Shown: piece by piece, positions 20,688 to 32,198 of the stretch
Numbering within the stretch: position 1 is the stretch's first letter
Layout: every line of letters begins with the position of its first letter
Origin: Ostrinia nubilalis
Lineage: Eukaryota; Arthropoda; Insecta; Lepidoptera; Crambidae
Reading direction: 5' to 3'
Assembly (NCBI RefSeq): GCF_963855985.1
Contig: NC_087110.1
Location: 6,811,001-6,875,000 of the forward strand
Length of the DNA stretch: 64,000 nt
Program-made: the position numbers and the translations under genes
Notes under the pieces: model-generated
The model's input: only the letters and a program-made list of their open reading frames with translations
What the model was told of the DNA's origin: nothing
The model's database searches: none

Positions 20688-21790
20688 CAGTGTGAGTCAC
20701 GTTAAGGTGTACATATGAAAAAAGATGAAACTAGACCTGTTTTTATCGACAAAAAAGATGTCAAATTTTTTTTTATATTTTTTTTAAATTTTTTATAGAA
20801 TTTTTTTTCTTCCAATTACTTATTGTAAAGAAAACGTAATAACTTTTAAACTAAGCGGTAGATCCTGATAAAATAAAAACAGTAATAATGCTAAATAACA
20901 GGCAATACTAAAAAAATACATAAAATACACAAAAAAGGCCAACAAATAATAAAAAATGATACTTTTTGAAAAAAAACTGCTTAAAAATTCGTGTTTTTTT
21001 GGTTATTTGATAAATTTCTCCAAAAAATGCCCCTATAACCGGTGGTTTTTATTACTTTTTATTGTTCTCTATCGTATTATTTTTGTAAAACCAAAAATCG
21101 CATGCCTCTATCCCTATCACAACATTTGCTATGATCGTTTGAACAAAGGCCTGCCACAACATTATTCTCCGCTACAGGTAGAGACAATTTTAATTTTAAC
21201 TAAAATGTTTATTTTACTTCGAAATCTTTTGTTTTTATTTGAAATCTAACTTGTCTTTATCAAAATTACAAATCTAGAGCCATTTTCAGTTTTGTTGTTA
21301 TCGAAGCGTTGAATGGCGCGCCCGGAGAGGCTTAGTTCAAACGATCATTGCAAACGTTGTGATAGGGATAGAGACATGCGATTTTTGGTTTTACGAAGGT
21401 AATACGATAGAGAATAATACAAAGTAATAAAAACCACCGGTTATAGGGGCATTTTTTTGAGAAATTTAACAAATAACCAAAAAAACACGAATTTTTAAGC
21501 AGATTTTTTTCAAAAAGTATCATTTTTTATTATTTGTTGGCCCTTTTTGTGTATTTTATGTATTTTTTTAGTATTGCCTGTTATTTAGCATTATTACTGT
21601 TTTTATTTTATCAGGATATACCGCTTAGTTTAAAAGTTATTACGTTTTCTTTACAATAAGTAATTGGAAGAAAAAAATTCTATAAAAAATTAAAAAAAAA
21701 TCTCAAAAAATTTTTGACCTCTTTTTTGTCGATAAAAATAGGTCTAGTTTCATCTATTTTCATATGTACACTTTAACGTGACTCACACTG
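20688..21790. mobile_element. 1.1-kb foldback element with TA target duplication (Tc1/mariner-like ends)
   Basis: Ends CAGTGTGAGTCACGTTAAGG and its inverse, flanked by TA (20686-20687 and 21791-21792). Two arms of about 460 bp are nearly identical in inverted orientation, so the same 63-97 codon frame is seen on both strands. The loop is only about 150-170 bp. No transposase. It is inserted in another repeat (about 20395-20686) related to 55931-56612. Confidence 0.85.
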
Positions 21791-21792
21791 TA

Positions 21793-22488
21793 TTTACTAA
21801 ACATTTCAACAATTTAAAACTTGTCTCTGAAAATGATACCCACCGAAAGGAAGCAATTCCATTTTTGCTTCCTTTAGTCGTCAATCTCCATGTCTAGTCT
21901 TCTTTATAACTACACCTTACTAATAATAAATTTGAGTTTTTCATACCTCTTCAACCACATAAGTTCTGCGCCAGAATCGGAGCAATATGCCATCCAGCCG
22001 ATCTAGAAATTTTAAAAGCTAGATATCTATCTGACTGTACCCAAGTACACGTAATGCCACTTATTTCACCAATTTAGAAGAACGAATCACGTAAAAGCAG
22101 TGCCGCCGAGTCTCCAGCGGCCAATCCGTACATATATTGCCACTATAGCTTCTGTAATTTGGAGGAGAGAGCGTAATCTACGTTTAGAAGGCTCTGATCT
22201 TTCAGATAGTAGCGTGAAGCGCTTTCTTTTTACGTCTATTGGTATGCTGTAGAAGGCCCATTTGAGCATTATTGTAGCTATAAAGAGTTATTCAAGAGCT
22301 GTTTAAAATTTTGTGTATGGTAAAGACTATGTCATCTTAACGCAGATGTATGATTATGCAATAATACAGTCTGATATTGAAAGTGAATTAGAAATTCGTC
22401 CAGGAGACTTATCAAATATATGAAAAACGTCGTTAAATTTAAAGCTCCTGTCTTGTTAAATTAGTAGTCATCTCCCACCACCAAATGA
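21793..22488. other. No recognisable feature
   Basis: AT-rich sequence without motif, splice-bounded frame or repeat that I could identify. Confidence 0.4.
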
Positions 22489-22664
22489 GTCCTCATCATC
22501 ATCAGATTATGTCTTCACTATAGGAGGCTGATCTTCTAATTTTCCAAAGGCAAATGGAGGATTTGGCATACACTTCCCACGCAGGCCTGATGGGTTGGGA
22601 GGGATAGCCTCATCATGATCATCATCTTTCCAGCCAAAGAACGTCCACTGCTGCTGCCTTCTGT
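22489..22664. repeat. RTE-like repeat ends with CATCAT tails
   Basis: 22489-22615 (CAAAGGCAAATGGAGG, CAGGCCTGATGGGTTGG) followed by 22613-22664, a short RTE end (CCAGCCAAAGAACGTCCACTG). Confidence 0.55.
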
Positions 22665-22708
22665 AGAATACCATGATGTACCTACTTATCTCTCACTTAA
22701 TCCACTTT

Positions 22709-22856
22709 TGCCCGTATTCACAAACATTACTATAAGGTTTAACAGTGCGCGTGGACGCACAGGGTTACACACGAACCAATCACAAAGCTCTATTCAACGC
22801 TGAGCGTTCAATTTGCTGCTTCACTTATGCAAAAATCGTTTGTGAATACGGGCGTT
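22709..22856. mobile_element. MITE family Y, well-preserved copy
   Basis: GCCCGTATTCACAAACATTAC at the left and CGTTTGTGAATACGGGCG at the right; the body contains CACGAACCAATCACAAAGC. Confidence 0.8.
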
Positions 22857-23340
22857 TGATTTATAGTCAAGGGAAGAATAGAAATAGCTCGTACTATTCT
22901 ATATTTTGCACCACAGTCAAAGCTTTCGTATCGCGACACCCGTCCGAGCATTCGAATCAACGCTTACAAATTGCTTCGTTTATCACGAATCTGAACCGTC
23001 TTGTATGTTTGACCGTTATTTGGGGTTCCGCTGGTTAAATTTGAACCTTGTATAATTACATTTCAAGGATGAGATACGACGAAGTACTGCAAAAAGCAGT
23101 TTAATTAAAACCCTCATAGGGTTTTGTGAAGAAGCTAATTTCATAGCCTCAAATTATATTGGATAGCCTCAAATTGGATAAGAATAAGTATGTTCCGTAA
23201 TTTAATCTTCTGTAGACGGAAATAAGAAATCTGTTAACTTAACAAATACTAAACCAATTATCGGATATTACGTTTTTATACAGGGTGTAAAGCAGGATTG
23301 ACGAAACATTTATTAAACATGGCACATGGCATTAAGCCGG

Positions 23341-23480
23341 CTTTTACCCGTGGTCCCCCCAACATGTCCCCCTGGTGGGTCCACGGGTAATTTTTTTTAC
23401 CCGTTGTCCCACCGTTCTGAACAGTGTTTGCCAGTGGGTCTACGGGTAATTTATTTTAACCATGGTCCCACCGCACTAAG
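23341..23480. repeat. Three imperfect hairpin units (ACCCGTGGTCCC/GGGTCCACGGGT)
   Basis: TTACCCGTGGTCCCCCC, GGTGGGTCCACGGGTAAT, TTACCCGTTGTCCCACCG, CAGTGGGTCTACGGGTAAT, AACCATGGTCCCACCGC. Each unit can pair with the next. Function unknown; possibly part of a foldback repeat. Confidence 0.55.
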
Positions 23481-23502
23481 TGGCAAACATTGCTTAAAAT
23501 AA

Positions 23503-23745
23503 TAAATAATTACTAATTACTTATTTATTAGGACGAATTAATATTTATGTATACCATGATTGATACTTTTGGAGTCGGTGCAGGCAAACTTCACACGTTT
23601 CATAATCTTGGCACCGACTCCAGAAGTATCAATCATGGTATACATAAATATTAATTCGTCCTAATAAATAAGTAATTAGTAATTATTTTTCTACTTTTTA
23701 GTGTATGTTTTTTGGAGTCGGTTTTTTTTTTTTATAAAAATTAAC
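23503..23745. mobile_element. Foldback repeat (TGGAGTCGG), copy 1
   Basis: Inverted arms through AATTACTTATTTATTAGGACG, TACCATGATTGATACTT and GGAGTCGGTGC around a loop of about 30 bp. The left outer part (ATAAAACCGACTCC) is missing, the right one is present. Copy 2 is at 61630-61940. Confidence 0.75.
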
Positions 23746-23776
23746 TTATTGTAGGAAAGTCTTTAGACTTAAAAAT

Positions 23777-23868
23777 ATTCCTTCATGCGAAACCCCTAAC
23801 ATCCTTCCTGAGAAACCACTAAGATCCTTCCTGAGAAACAATTAAGATCCTTCCTGAGAAATTATCCT
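23777..23868 (+). repeat. Short minisatellite, 3-4 units of about 26 bp
   Basis: The unit ATCCTTCCTGAGAAAC occurs at 23801, 23828 and 23854, preceded by a degenerate unit (TTCCTTCATGCGAAAC). Confidence 0.75.
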
Positions 23869-24798
23869 TCAACTCAAAAATTTTTCTGAAAATCCATGTT
23901 TACTCAAAAAACCATACAGAACTCTGCATGAGCATTTCATTCACGCTTGCCCACATTTTTTCTATTTTTTGACATCGTTTTCTTTGTCTAGACATGGTGG
24001 CGCTGCATTTGCTTTTTGTCGCATCCATTCTGAAGCGAAACCATATTGCCAATTTTGTTTGACTTCATCCAGATTGTTAGTTTGTCAGATGAAATTCTGT
24101 TTTGCAATCTAAGCAACGTTTTGGGTTTTTTTTCGGTTGGTTTTTTTTTGCCTTGTGTGGGACTAGAGGCGCAGTGTAAATATCCAAGCATAATTATTTA
24201 TTTATTTTGTTTAGATTTACTATTGGTTGGTTGGGTAAAATAAAGATTACTCAGTAAGAGCAAAGATTACTTATCAGATATACATAATCATTTAAGGCCC
24301 ACACAGGAAACAGAAAAGGTAAACATTATTTAGTGCTTTCTAAAGAAAAATCTTCTGGTAAAGCTATTCTTTCCCTGTTGATTTTCTAGAAGAAAAATTT
24401 CCGGCGTACATCTGGACATATTGTAAAAGTATCTAAATTATTATTTTTACAGTTATCAATCTATTTTTTATCATAACTGACGCAAGCAAACATTTTAACC
24501 CCCGACCACTGTGTTTAACTAAAGATAATAGTTACTCCCATATTAACAAAACAAACTTAATTGAAACTCCGTCCCCAAACCGTACGGTAACAATAATATT
24601 ATTACACTAAAACTAAAATTATATCGTGAATTACACTTTGCAAATCCCAAAGGCGTTTCGCGGATACACCAAATGTTTATAAAACGGGCAGAGCGAGATC
24701 CGCCGGGGCATTACCGTGCTATCGCCGGGACAGTGTTGTGGCGGTGTATCGATTGTATCGATGTTTCAGACGAAAAATGGATATAATTGTGGTTGTAA

Positions 24799-24927
24799 AA
24801 GGCAGATGACCTCACCAATAAAGGTTGCAGGAAGACTGGATGCAACTGGACAATTTGGAGATCATTGGGCGAGGCCAATGCATGTAGAGTAATGGACGAC
24901 GGACGTCCAGTGGCTGATGATGATGAA
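24799..24927 (+). repeat. RTE LINE 3' end, degenerate
   Basis: GATGACCTCACCAATAAAGG, CATTGGGCGAGGCCAATGC and GACGTCCAGTGGCTGATGATG. Confidence 0.65.
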
Positions 24928-25947
24928 AAAATTATCACTATTGCGTGTGAATTTTCTTAAGTGCAATTTCCGGATGGCCTAATTGGACTGATTTTAGGTA
25001 TCCTAGTGGATTACCCAGTCTTACAAAATCACCAGAACGTCAACTTTTTAAAGCAACAAGGAGTTTAATTTGGGTATGGGTAAATTGGGCAGCTTTCTTC
25101 AATATTTCCCGGTTAGGCACCATCTGAATAAGTGAATAAGTGTTATCGCATTGCCAACATACCAGGAATTAATTATGTAACTAGCTGTATTTTTGATATT
25201 TTGGGTCTATTAGCATAAAACGTTTGATATTTTTTTGGGTCTATACAGATTTAGGTATACCACTCAATTCAGTCATTGCCTCTGAGGTATTTTTGTAACG
25301 TCAAAAGTCAACGTTTTTAGATCTCCCTTAGAATTGTATGCTTCGGCACGTCACAATAAATGCTAATTTCATCCCTCCCCTGCCGCTCCCATAACTCAGG
25401 CACTGATGTAGGTAAGCAGTAGACCATTGGTTCTCAAATTGGGTGCGCGCTCCCCAGAGGAGGCGCAAAGACCTTTAAAAGGAAGTGAGGGCCATCTGTA
25501 TATTTAAGTATAAAAAACCTGCGATCGCTGAGAGAATGCATTCCAGACTGCTCGTATCCAATAAATAATCTTGACCGGAGGAGGTGGGCGGTCGAAAGGG
25601 GGCGCGTCCCAAATAAGTTAGGGAACCCCTGCACTAGACCTTTAGTCAGTATATTCATCGATAGTCAAACATCACTAGTAAGAGCCACCTTAATGCAACT
25701 CCCTTTTAACCTACTTCGTATGAATGCGAGCACGGCGTAATGTTGAGTTTAAAGTGCGCACTATTACACCGTAGCGTAATGGCGGTAAAAATCCGGTAAT
25801 AGTCGCACAATATCTTGAACCGATGCCCTCGTTTCTTATTAACTTTTGAAAAATTATACCATTCGTGGAATGTTAAAGATCCAAGCAATGATAATTGACC
25901 TTTCAACTAACACTTTTTGTTTTGTAACAGCATTATTTTATACATTC

Positions 25948-26075
25948 ATCATCATCATCAACAGCCCTTTACTATGGACTATGAGCCTCCTCTACTATAG
26001 TGGAGGGTTTTGCCATAATTCTCACGCTTGGCAGTCGGGTCTGAGAACGCAGTTTAAAAGATTGACGTTTTTCAG
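25948..26075 (-). repeat. CATCAT-tailed repeat (RTE-like)
   Basis: CATCATCATCATCAACAGCCC, CTCCTCTACTATAGTGGAGG and TGCCATAATTCTCACGCTTGG. The CTCC...GGAG part forms a small hairpin. Confidence 0.55.
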
Positions 26076-26241
26076 AGAGCGCTGCTGCCCGTTCTCTGTT
26101 TGAGTCCCTAAGTCGCCTCTTACACATTAATTTTACAACATAACAACAATATTTTAAAGCACTGTTGAGTTTCAGATGAACGTATTATAACCAGTTCCTC
26201 TTTGGTTAAAATATCCGGGTAAAACTTGCCGCTTTATGGCC

Positions 26242-26355
26242 TGTGTGCTTACCAAAAGCTTACTTTAGGTGTGCTAACTTGTCATACATTTAATGTAATT
26301 TTTTTACGCAGTCGCTAGTGAGCACACCTAACGTAAACTCATAGGTAAGCACACT
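26242..26355. mobile_element. MITE family W, short copy
   Basis: TGTGTGCTTACCAAAAGC at the left; CACACCTAACGTAAACTCAT and AGGTAAGCACAC at the right. Half of the body is missing. Confidence 0.65.
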
Positions 26356-26359
26356 GATC

Positions 26360-28879
26360 ATCACTTTCCATCAGTTGAAATGCAGACCGAAAGCTTATCT
26401 GCTATGGGTAATAAAATGAAGATCCTATACCTAATATAAAAAGACAAATTTTGAAAGATTGTAATTTCAAATCAAAGATAAAGTCTCTAAAAAAACTTAA
26501 CACCCTGTATATTGTACTTATTTTACTTATTTCGCTTCGGTGTGAACGCAAAAAGTAAAGCCTGATACACACGCGGTTTGCGTGGTACGTCATACGGTTA
26601 CTTTGCATATTCATTAAGCAGTTCACAAGAGCGTACAGCTATTTGCTCAAATTCACTTTTGCGAGAATCCTGGAGAACCCACGTTATTCCCGGTTGAAAA
26701 AAAGACTGAAATTTTTATTCAATTTTTGTTTTTACACTCCGCTTTTGACTTGTATTTTGCAGACTTTCTGTGAGATCTAGATTCGTTTTTGTTTTGTAAA
26801 CTGAGTCCGTTATTTATTTCGCTTCATTTTTGCATTTGAATTCAAAAGTCACACACAAGTTTTCTTTTCTAGCCAATGTAAAGCGCACCAGACACTTTTA
26901 TTTAGTAATAATGACATCAATATTACTGTTGTTATTCTTTCCTTTCGTAATGACATTCTGAATCTCACAGATAGCTATATTTAACTGTCATTTCTTCGTT
27001 CCAACCACCATTATCATTACTTAAATGTAATGTGATTAGGATTACTGACAGTATCTAGTCCGCTTCAAAAATAAGACTCTAAGAAAGAATTTATTAAAAT
27101 AACTAATCGTTCAATGTATTTGCTAGATTTTGAAAAGTTCTTTTACGCTGGTTTCAAGTCCATAATATCTTAAAAACACTATCGAGTAACGTCTCAGAGA
27201 GTCGCAGCTCATTTTAACAAATTCTCTTGCACCAGTTTTCAAATCCATTGAACCACATAATTGTGTTTCTCAAGAAAAATAATGAGCACATCTCACAGTG
27301 ACATTACTGGGTTTCAAATCCATGTCTCAAAAATAATAATATTGAGACCGTCTTATCTGTGAGACGTTCAATATGTTTGAGAGTTCTGTTACTCTGGTAA
27401 CAGTTTATCAATTCACTTCTCAACACTCCAATCGTCTCAACCCTAAGAAAGTTTCCAAAACCAATCTTAATCGCGGCCTAAGCACACAATCATGAACTTT
27501 TCGCATCGGCAACTTCTCGATTGACACATGCTCCATCGATTACAACTTCCATTGTATCGATTATCCACTCGGAAACGATCAGCTCGTATTGTAACACATC
27601 CGAATTCCCAATATACACTTCGGAAACTCTTTCTGTATCCACTGCCAATCCCTGGTATTTACAAGGATTTATTACAATCGCTCTGTCGGTTAGTTCTTTC
27701 GGTATTTAGCGAGTTTTCTCGATAGGGAATTTCTGGCTGAATTTATTGGGACGGTTTGTGTCGTCGTTTATAATTCTATTACTGATTTATTTACTTATTT
27801 TGGTTTTTTTTTGGACAGGATGAATTTCGAAGTAATCTCTAGAAATAATATTTTGCGCTATATTTGTTGGAACTTTCCACTTCATGAATTATGCATGTTT
27901 TCGTTGTTTTTTCTGGAAAAGCTCTGACAAACCCACATTTAGAATTGGACAATCCAAAGCAAATCAGAAAAAAAATGTTGCAAAATGAAACCTATAACTT
28001 ACATCATAAGATACCACCCAGTCAAGCTTGATGTGCCGTTGTTTGTACAACCGTATTCGTATCATGCCTGAGTAAAGCCTTTTTATCGCATAAGAACTCT
28101 ACCTCGAATATTTATTTTGGTATATTTTTCTACGTAAGAAAATATTTTTTCTGAGCAGTCAACCTACCGAAATGTATGTCAAAGGTATTTTAACAAAAAA
28201 ACAACAATATAAATTGTATATGCTGTCTGGCTTAGTGGTGGTAAACATTGGTTTTGTTAGGATTGGTTACGGTCAGAGACAATTTTCGTGTATTGAGCTT
28301 GTGGGTTTTGTGTCTAAATCTGGTGGAAAAGTAAATATATCTGTTTTCTTTGATTATTTCAAATGATTGGAAGATACGTAGAAAATTCAACTAAGATGTC
28401 GACAAATAACAAAAATATTCATTAGTAAGATGCTCTATAGAAGAAGAAAATGAAATATATATTATACAAGGATATCATAACAAGGGAACAGAAGGGTTTG
28501 TGTTATAACAAGATCCTATAAGCTCTATAAGATTACTGTTCTGTTATAAATTGAAACCTAGAATTAGTGAGTTCATCTGGGGATGATGATGTTTCAAGGA
28601 GTAAATTGATGTAGAACTAAAGTAATATTTATGATATCAAATAGCTGTTTCGTAGGAAAATCCTATCCTAAGTAGGTACCCAAGATAATAAAAAAATATT
28701 CATAATGTAATTAAAAATCCTAATCACTTTTTTGACGAAATAAAATCTGCATGTTTGGTTCATGGTTCATGTTTTTTAAGGCAACCGAACCTTGCAAAGT
28801 GAGATATTTAATTTTGTTGAGTTTTAATACAGAACAAACTGTCAAGCACAGTAACTACAATCGGCATTATAACATAATT
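26360..28879. other. No gene or known repeat recognised
   Basis: 2.5 kb of AT-rich sequence. A loose recurrence of a phrase (GGTTTCAAGTCCAT, AGTTTTCAAATCCAT, GGGTTTCAAATCCAT) at about 27150, 27235 and 27310 suggests a decayed tandem repeat. Open frames of 60-75 codons show no supporting features. Confidence 0.4.
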
Positions 28880-29291
28880 ATAATTAACTTTTAAAAAAAA
28901 TAAAACCGACTTCAAATGCGTGAACACAAAAAAAAACTAAAAATTAAAAATATTGCGTATAAAAAAGTTCATCCCCAATTTTCCACCCTTGGGGGTGAAA
29001 TATTTTCTTCAAATTCGCATGAAACCACCCTTTTGATAATACCTATTCAACAAAAAAATAATCAGTCAAATTGATTTATAATCGGCGGAGATATTGCGTA
29101 TAAAAAAGTTCATCCCCAATTTTCCACCCTTGGGGGTTGTTTTTTCTATTATTAAATTTAAATGGGACCACCCTTGAGGTATTACCTATACGCCGAAAAA
29201 AGATTTGTTCAAATCGGTTCATAATTGGCGGAGTTATCGCGTAACAAACATAGAAAAAAAAAAAAAAAAGACAATACATACGGGTCGAATT
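28880..29291 (+). repeat. A-tailed lepidopteran repeat with internal duplication, target of the LINE
   Basis: Two units of roughly 130 bp each contain GATATTGCGTATAAAAAAGT, then CCCCAATTTTCCACCCTTGG (28959-29033 and 29090-29135). They end in a GGCGGAGTTATCGCGTAACA segment and an A16 run (29256-29271). A second copy lies at 62025-62368 with nearly the same sequence. The right-hand flank continues after the LINE at 33523-33565 (GAGAACCTCCTCC...AAGTCGGTT). It looks like the 3' part of a retroelement; its class was not identified. Confidence 0.7.
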
Positions 29292-29357
29292 ATAATAATA
29301 ATAATATAATTTATTTATTCAAGTAACATGACTCATTATTTGTTAGTTATAAAGGAC

Positions 29358-32198
29358 TTAACCTATGTTAGTAATAATTGGAACATCTAAACTATTCATT
29401 AATATTTTTTTTTTTTGCACAACTCCTGCGGATGTAGTGCAGCAGTAATTAATATAACGGCAGTCCAGTCTACTCGCTATCATAGACAGGATGCTGTTGG
29501 GGCTGCCCCGAACCCTGCGCACCAGGGAGGCGCACCTCTTCCGCATGGTCGCGTAAAAACAATCTACTCGCGCCTCTGCAAACATGCCCGATGCGCTGCA
29601 GTATCTGGGCAACCCCATCAGCACCCTGAACGCGTTGTTGTATTGGACGCGCAGAGCGCCATACGACACACGCGAACAATCAGCCCACAGACTGCACGTG
29701 TAGAAACTAGTGCAGTAGGCTCTGAAAAGAGTTACCTTTACTGCCTTTGAACAACGTGAGAACCTACGAGCCAGCATGTTCGCCCTTACCGACAGCGCCC
29801 TGCGTTCCCTCTCAACATCATCACCATCCTTTAGGTCAGGAGTCAGTAAATGGCCCAGATATTTAAACCTGTTTACGCGCTGAATCTCACAACCATTGAG
29901 AAAGACGCTCGGCAATAAGTTTGGCCTCCTGCTTCCCTCCCCAAAGACCATGATCTGGCTCTTTCGCACGTTGTACGCCAATCCATGGGACTTAGCGTAG
30001 GTCTCACATATAGCCATGAGCTTCCTCAGTCCACAAACGGAAGCGCTCAGCAGCACCATATCATCTGCGTAGCTGATATTATTTACACAAACGCCATCAA
30101 TGTAGCAACCCGCTCTGGTGCCGCTGAGCTCCTCTATCAGCTCATTTACGTACAGGTTGAAGAGCGTTGGTGAGCTCAACCCCCCCTGTCTCACCCCGCA
30201 CTCCAACCTGTACGGGTCAGACATACATCCATCCCATCTCACATTGTTGACCTGGCTTCTATACCAGTATTTAAAGATATTCAAAAGTTCTCTCGGTAAT
30301 TGAGATTTTTCGAGTTTATTCCAGAGCAAATCGTATGAAACCAGGTCGAAAGCTTTCGAAAGATCCAGAAAACACGCCACCACTGGTGTGCCACGTTTGG
30401 CGTAGTAATTGACAGCGTGCTTGACACACAGAACAGCCATCTCAGTGGACAAGCCACGTCGAAACCCGAACTGGTTATCATGAATACTAACGTATTTGTT
30501 TAACTGTGTATTAAGCACGCTATCAAGCACTTTAGACACAACCGTTGCCAGAGAGATAGGCCTGTAGTTGTTTATGTCTGAAAGGTCTGCCGTTTTATTT
30601 TTAACAATGGGTACCACTACTGTTTGCAACATCTTATCCGGTAAGTGACTATGACTCATACAAAAGTTATACAACATAAACAAAACTCTGGGCAAATGGG
30701 GGCCCGCGTACTTTAGGTGTTCAATACTGAGACCATCGTGTCCGGGAGATTTCCCTCTAGACATAGATTTTATGGTCAAGACAATGTCTTTTACAGTAAT
30801 TTGGGTTTTCCTTTCCACGATAGTCTCAGCATCCAGCACAGAGTGGGAGGGTCCCAAAGGAGATTTAACAACAAAATTATCTTTAAACAAGTTAGCAATT
30901 TCCTCAGGCTCCGTTTTCCCACCAACACTCACGGGGAGGCCGGGCCTACATTGCAATCTATTTGTATGTTTCCAGAAAGATCTAAAATCGTTTTTAGCGT
31001 GATGGGAAGCCAACTTATCCATTTTGATTTGTGTTTCATTATCCTGACACCATTTCATTCTAGATTTAAATCGCCGCCTCGCGTTACACATATCGTTATA
31101 AACCGTACCGGAGGTGGGTTTGCCATGCCATACCCACAGACGAAACTTCAGCCTAGCCTCCTCGTGAGCCCTGGCTACATACTTGTTCCACCCTACCACT
31201 ACTTTCTTTACAGGTCTTTTACTTTCACGAGCCAAAATAGCTGACTCTCTCAATGTATTTACAATGTCGTCATAAAACTTGTTAATGACATTTACATGGC
31301 TGATGTTACTACACATATTATCACAACAGTCACTAAGTTCAATTGGAAAGTCAATTAATCTTAACCTACTATTACATTCGTTTTTATATATTTCTATCTC
31401 TTGTGGGTTTCTCTCTCCCCATAAAATACGGTTCTCTTTTACATTTTGTTTGGCTATTTTCTTGGGCAATACAACATCTAAACTACATTCTATTACTAGA
31501 GGGAAATGATCTGACCATAACACATCATAATGAACATAAGTTCTCAGTATAGAGAGGGCCGCTGCATTAGTAGTTACGCAATGGTCAAGCCACCGCTTGG
31601 AACCATGCGCTTCACTAATAAAAGTGTGTGTCTCTGACGATAAACCTAATAATTCAACGTCCATACAGCGCCATTCTTGATCCACACAAAAGTCTAGCAA
31701 CTCATTATAGAATAATTCCGCTGGGTGCGCATTAAAGTCTCCCAGAATATAGGTACAGTCTACACTATAACAATCTATAATTGCACTCACCGCGCTAAGT
31801 ACATCCGTAAATTCCGTTAGGTTTACCACTGCATCCGTAGGCATGTACACACTAAACACTAAGAAAGCTTTGTTTTTTAACACAACCTTTATAGCACACA
31901 ATCGAGGATTATTGCACTGAATAATACTAACTTCTTGAAACACACTACGCCGCCACAGTATCGCTACTCCTCCATGAGGCCGACCCCGCAGCATGCCAGC
32001 CGTCGTGTCCACTGCCGATACGCCAGTGCACCCAAAGTCGTCACTAATAGTATTCAGCATCGGCAGTTCATCCGGCAGCAGCCATGTTTCTTGTAGTGAT
32101 ATCACATCAGCGGTTTTACAAAGGTCACGTATAGCTTCTGTAGACCTCTTAATATTCTTACAGTTAAAAGTGACAAATTTGTGGACGTTTTGATTCAT
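29358..32198 (-). CDS. LINE ORF2: AP-type endonuclease and reverse transcriptase
   Basis: Intact 946-residue ORF for target-primed retrotransposition. Residues 1-240 form an exonuclease-endonuclease-phosphatase domain: QETW (36-39), GDFNAH (153-158) and SDHFPL (229-234) are the usual catalytic blocks. Residues about 475-770 form the reverse transcriptase: NNYRPISL (544-551), FLDLSKAFD (610-618), GVRQGGLSSP (668-677) and the catalytic YADD (710-713). The C-terminal part (770-946) is the cysteine-containing thumb/tail typical of this class; no RNase H signature was seen. The start ATG overlaps the ORF1 stop as ATGA, suggesting termination-reinitiation. All key residues are present, so this ORF could be functional. 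The 66-175 aa frames on the opposite strand here are shadows. Confidence 0.93.
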   Translation of the reverse strand: MNQNVHKFVTFNCKNIKRSTEAIRDLCKTADVISLQETWLLPDELPMLNTISDDFGCTGVSAVDTTAGMLRGRPHGGVAILWRRSVFQEVSIIQCNNPRLCAIKVVLKNKAFLVFSVYMPTDAVVNLTEFTDVLSAVSAIIDCYSVDCTYILGDFNAHPAELFYNELLDFCVDQEWRCMDVELLGLSSETHTFISEAHGSKRWLDHCVTTNAAALSILRTYVHYDVLWSDHFPLVIECSLDVVLPKKIAKQNVKENRILWGERNPQEIEIYKNECNSRLRLIDFPIELSDCCDNMCSNISHVNVINKFYDDIVNTLRESAILARESKRPVKKVVVGWNKYVARAHEEARLKFRLWVWHGKPTSGTVYNDMCNARRRFKSRMKWCQDNETQIKMDKLASHHAKNDFRSFWKHTNRLQCRPGLPVSVGGKTEPEEIANLFKDNFVVKSPLGPSHSVLDAETIVERKTQITVKDIVLTIKSMSRGKSPGHDGLSIEHLKYAGPHLPRVLFMLYNFCMSHSHLPDKMLQTVVVPIVKNKTADLSDINNYRPISLATVVSKVLDSVLNTQLNKYVSIHDNQFGFRRGLSTEMAVLCVKHAVNYYAKRGTPVVACFLDLSKAFDLVSYDLLWNKLEKSQLPRELLNIFKYWYRSQVNNVRWDGCMSDPYRLECGVRQGGLSSPTLFNLYVNELIEELSGTRAGCYIDGVCVNNISYADDMVLLSASVCGLRKLMAICETYAKSHGLAYNVRKSQIMVFGEGSRRPNLLPSVFLNGCEIQRVNRFKYLGHLLTPDLKDGDDVERERRALSVRANMLARRFSRCSKAVKVTLFRAYCTSFYTCSLWADCSRVSYGALRVQYNNAFRVLMGLPRYCSASGMFAEARVDCFYATMRKRCASLVRRVRGSPNSILSMIASRLDCRYINYCCTTSAGVVQKKKILMNSLDVPIITNIG

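Noticed and set aside
23503..23745. CRISPR-like repeat arrangement at the palindromes
   Set aside because: Inverted, not direct, repeats without regular spacers, in a eukaryotic genome.
29415..29750. 111-codon plus-strand open frame and similar frames at 30717-31244
   Set aside because: They lie antisense to the LINE ORF2 and have no features of their own.
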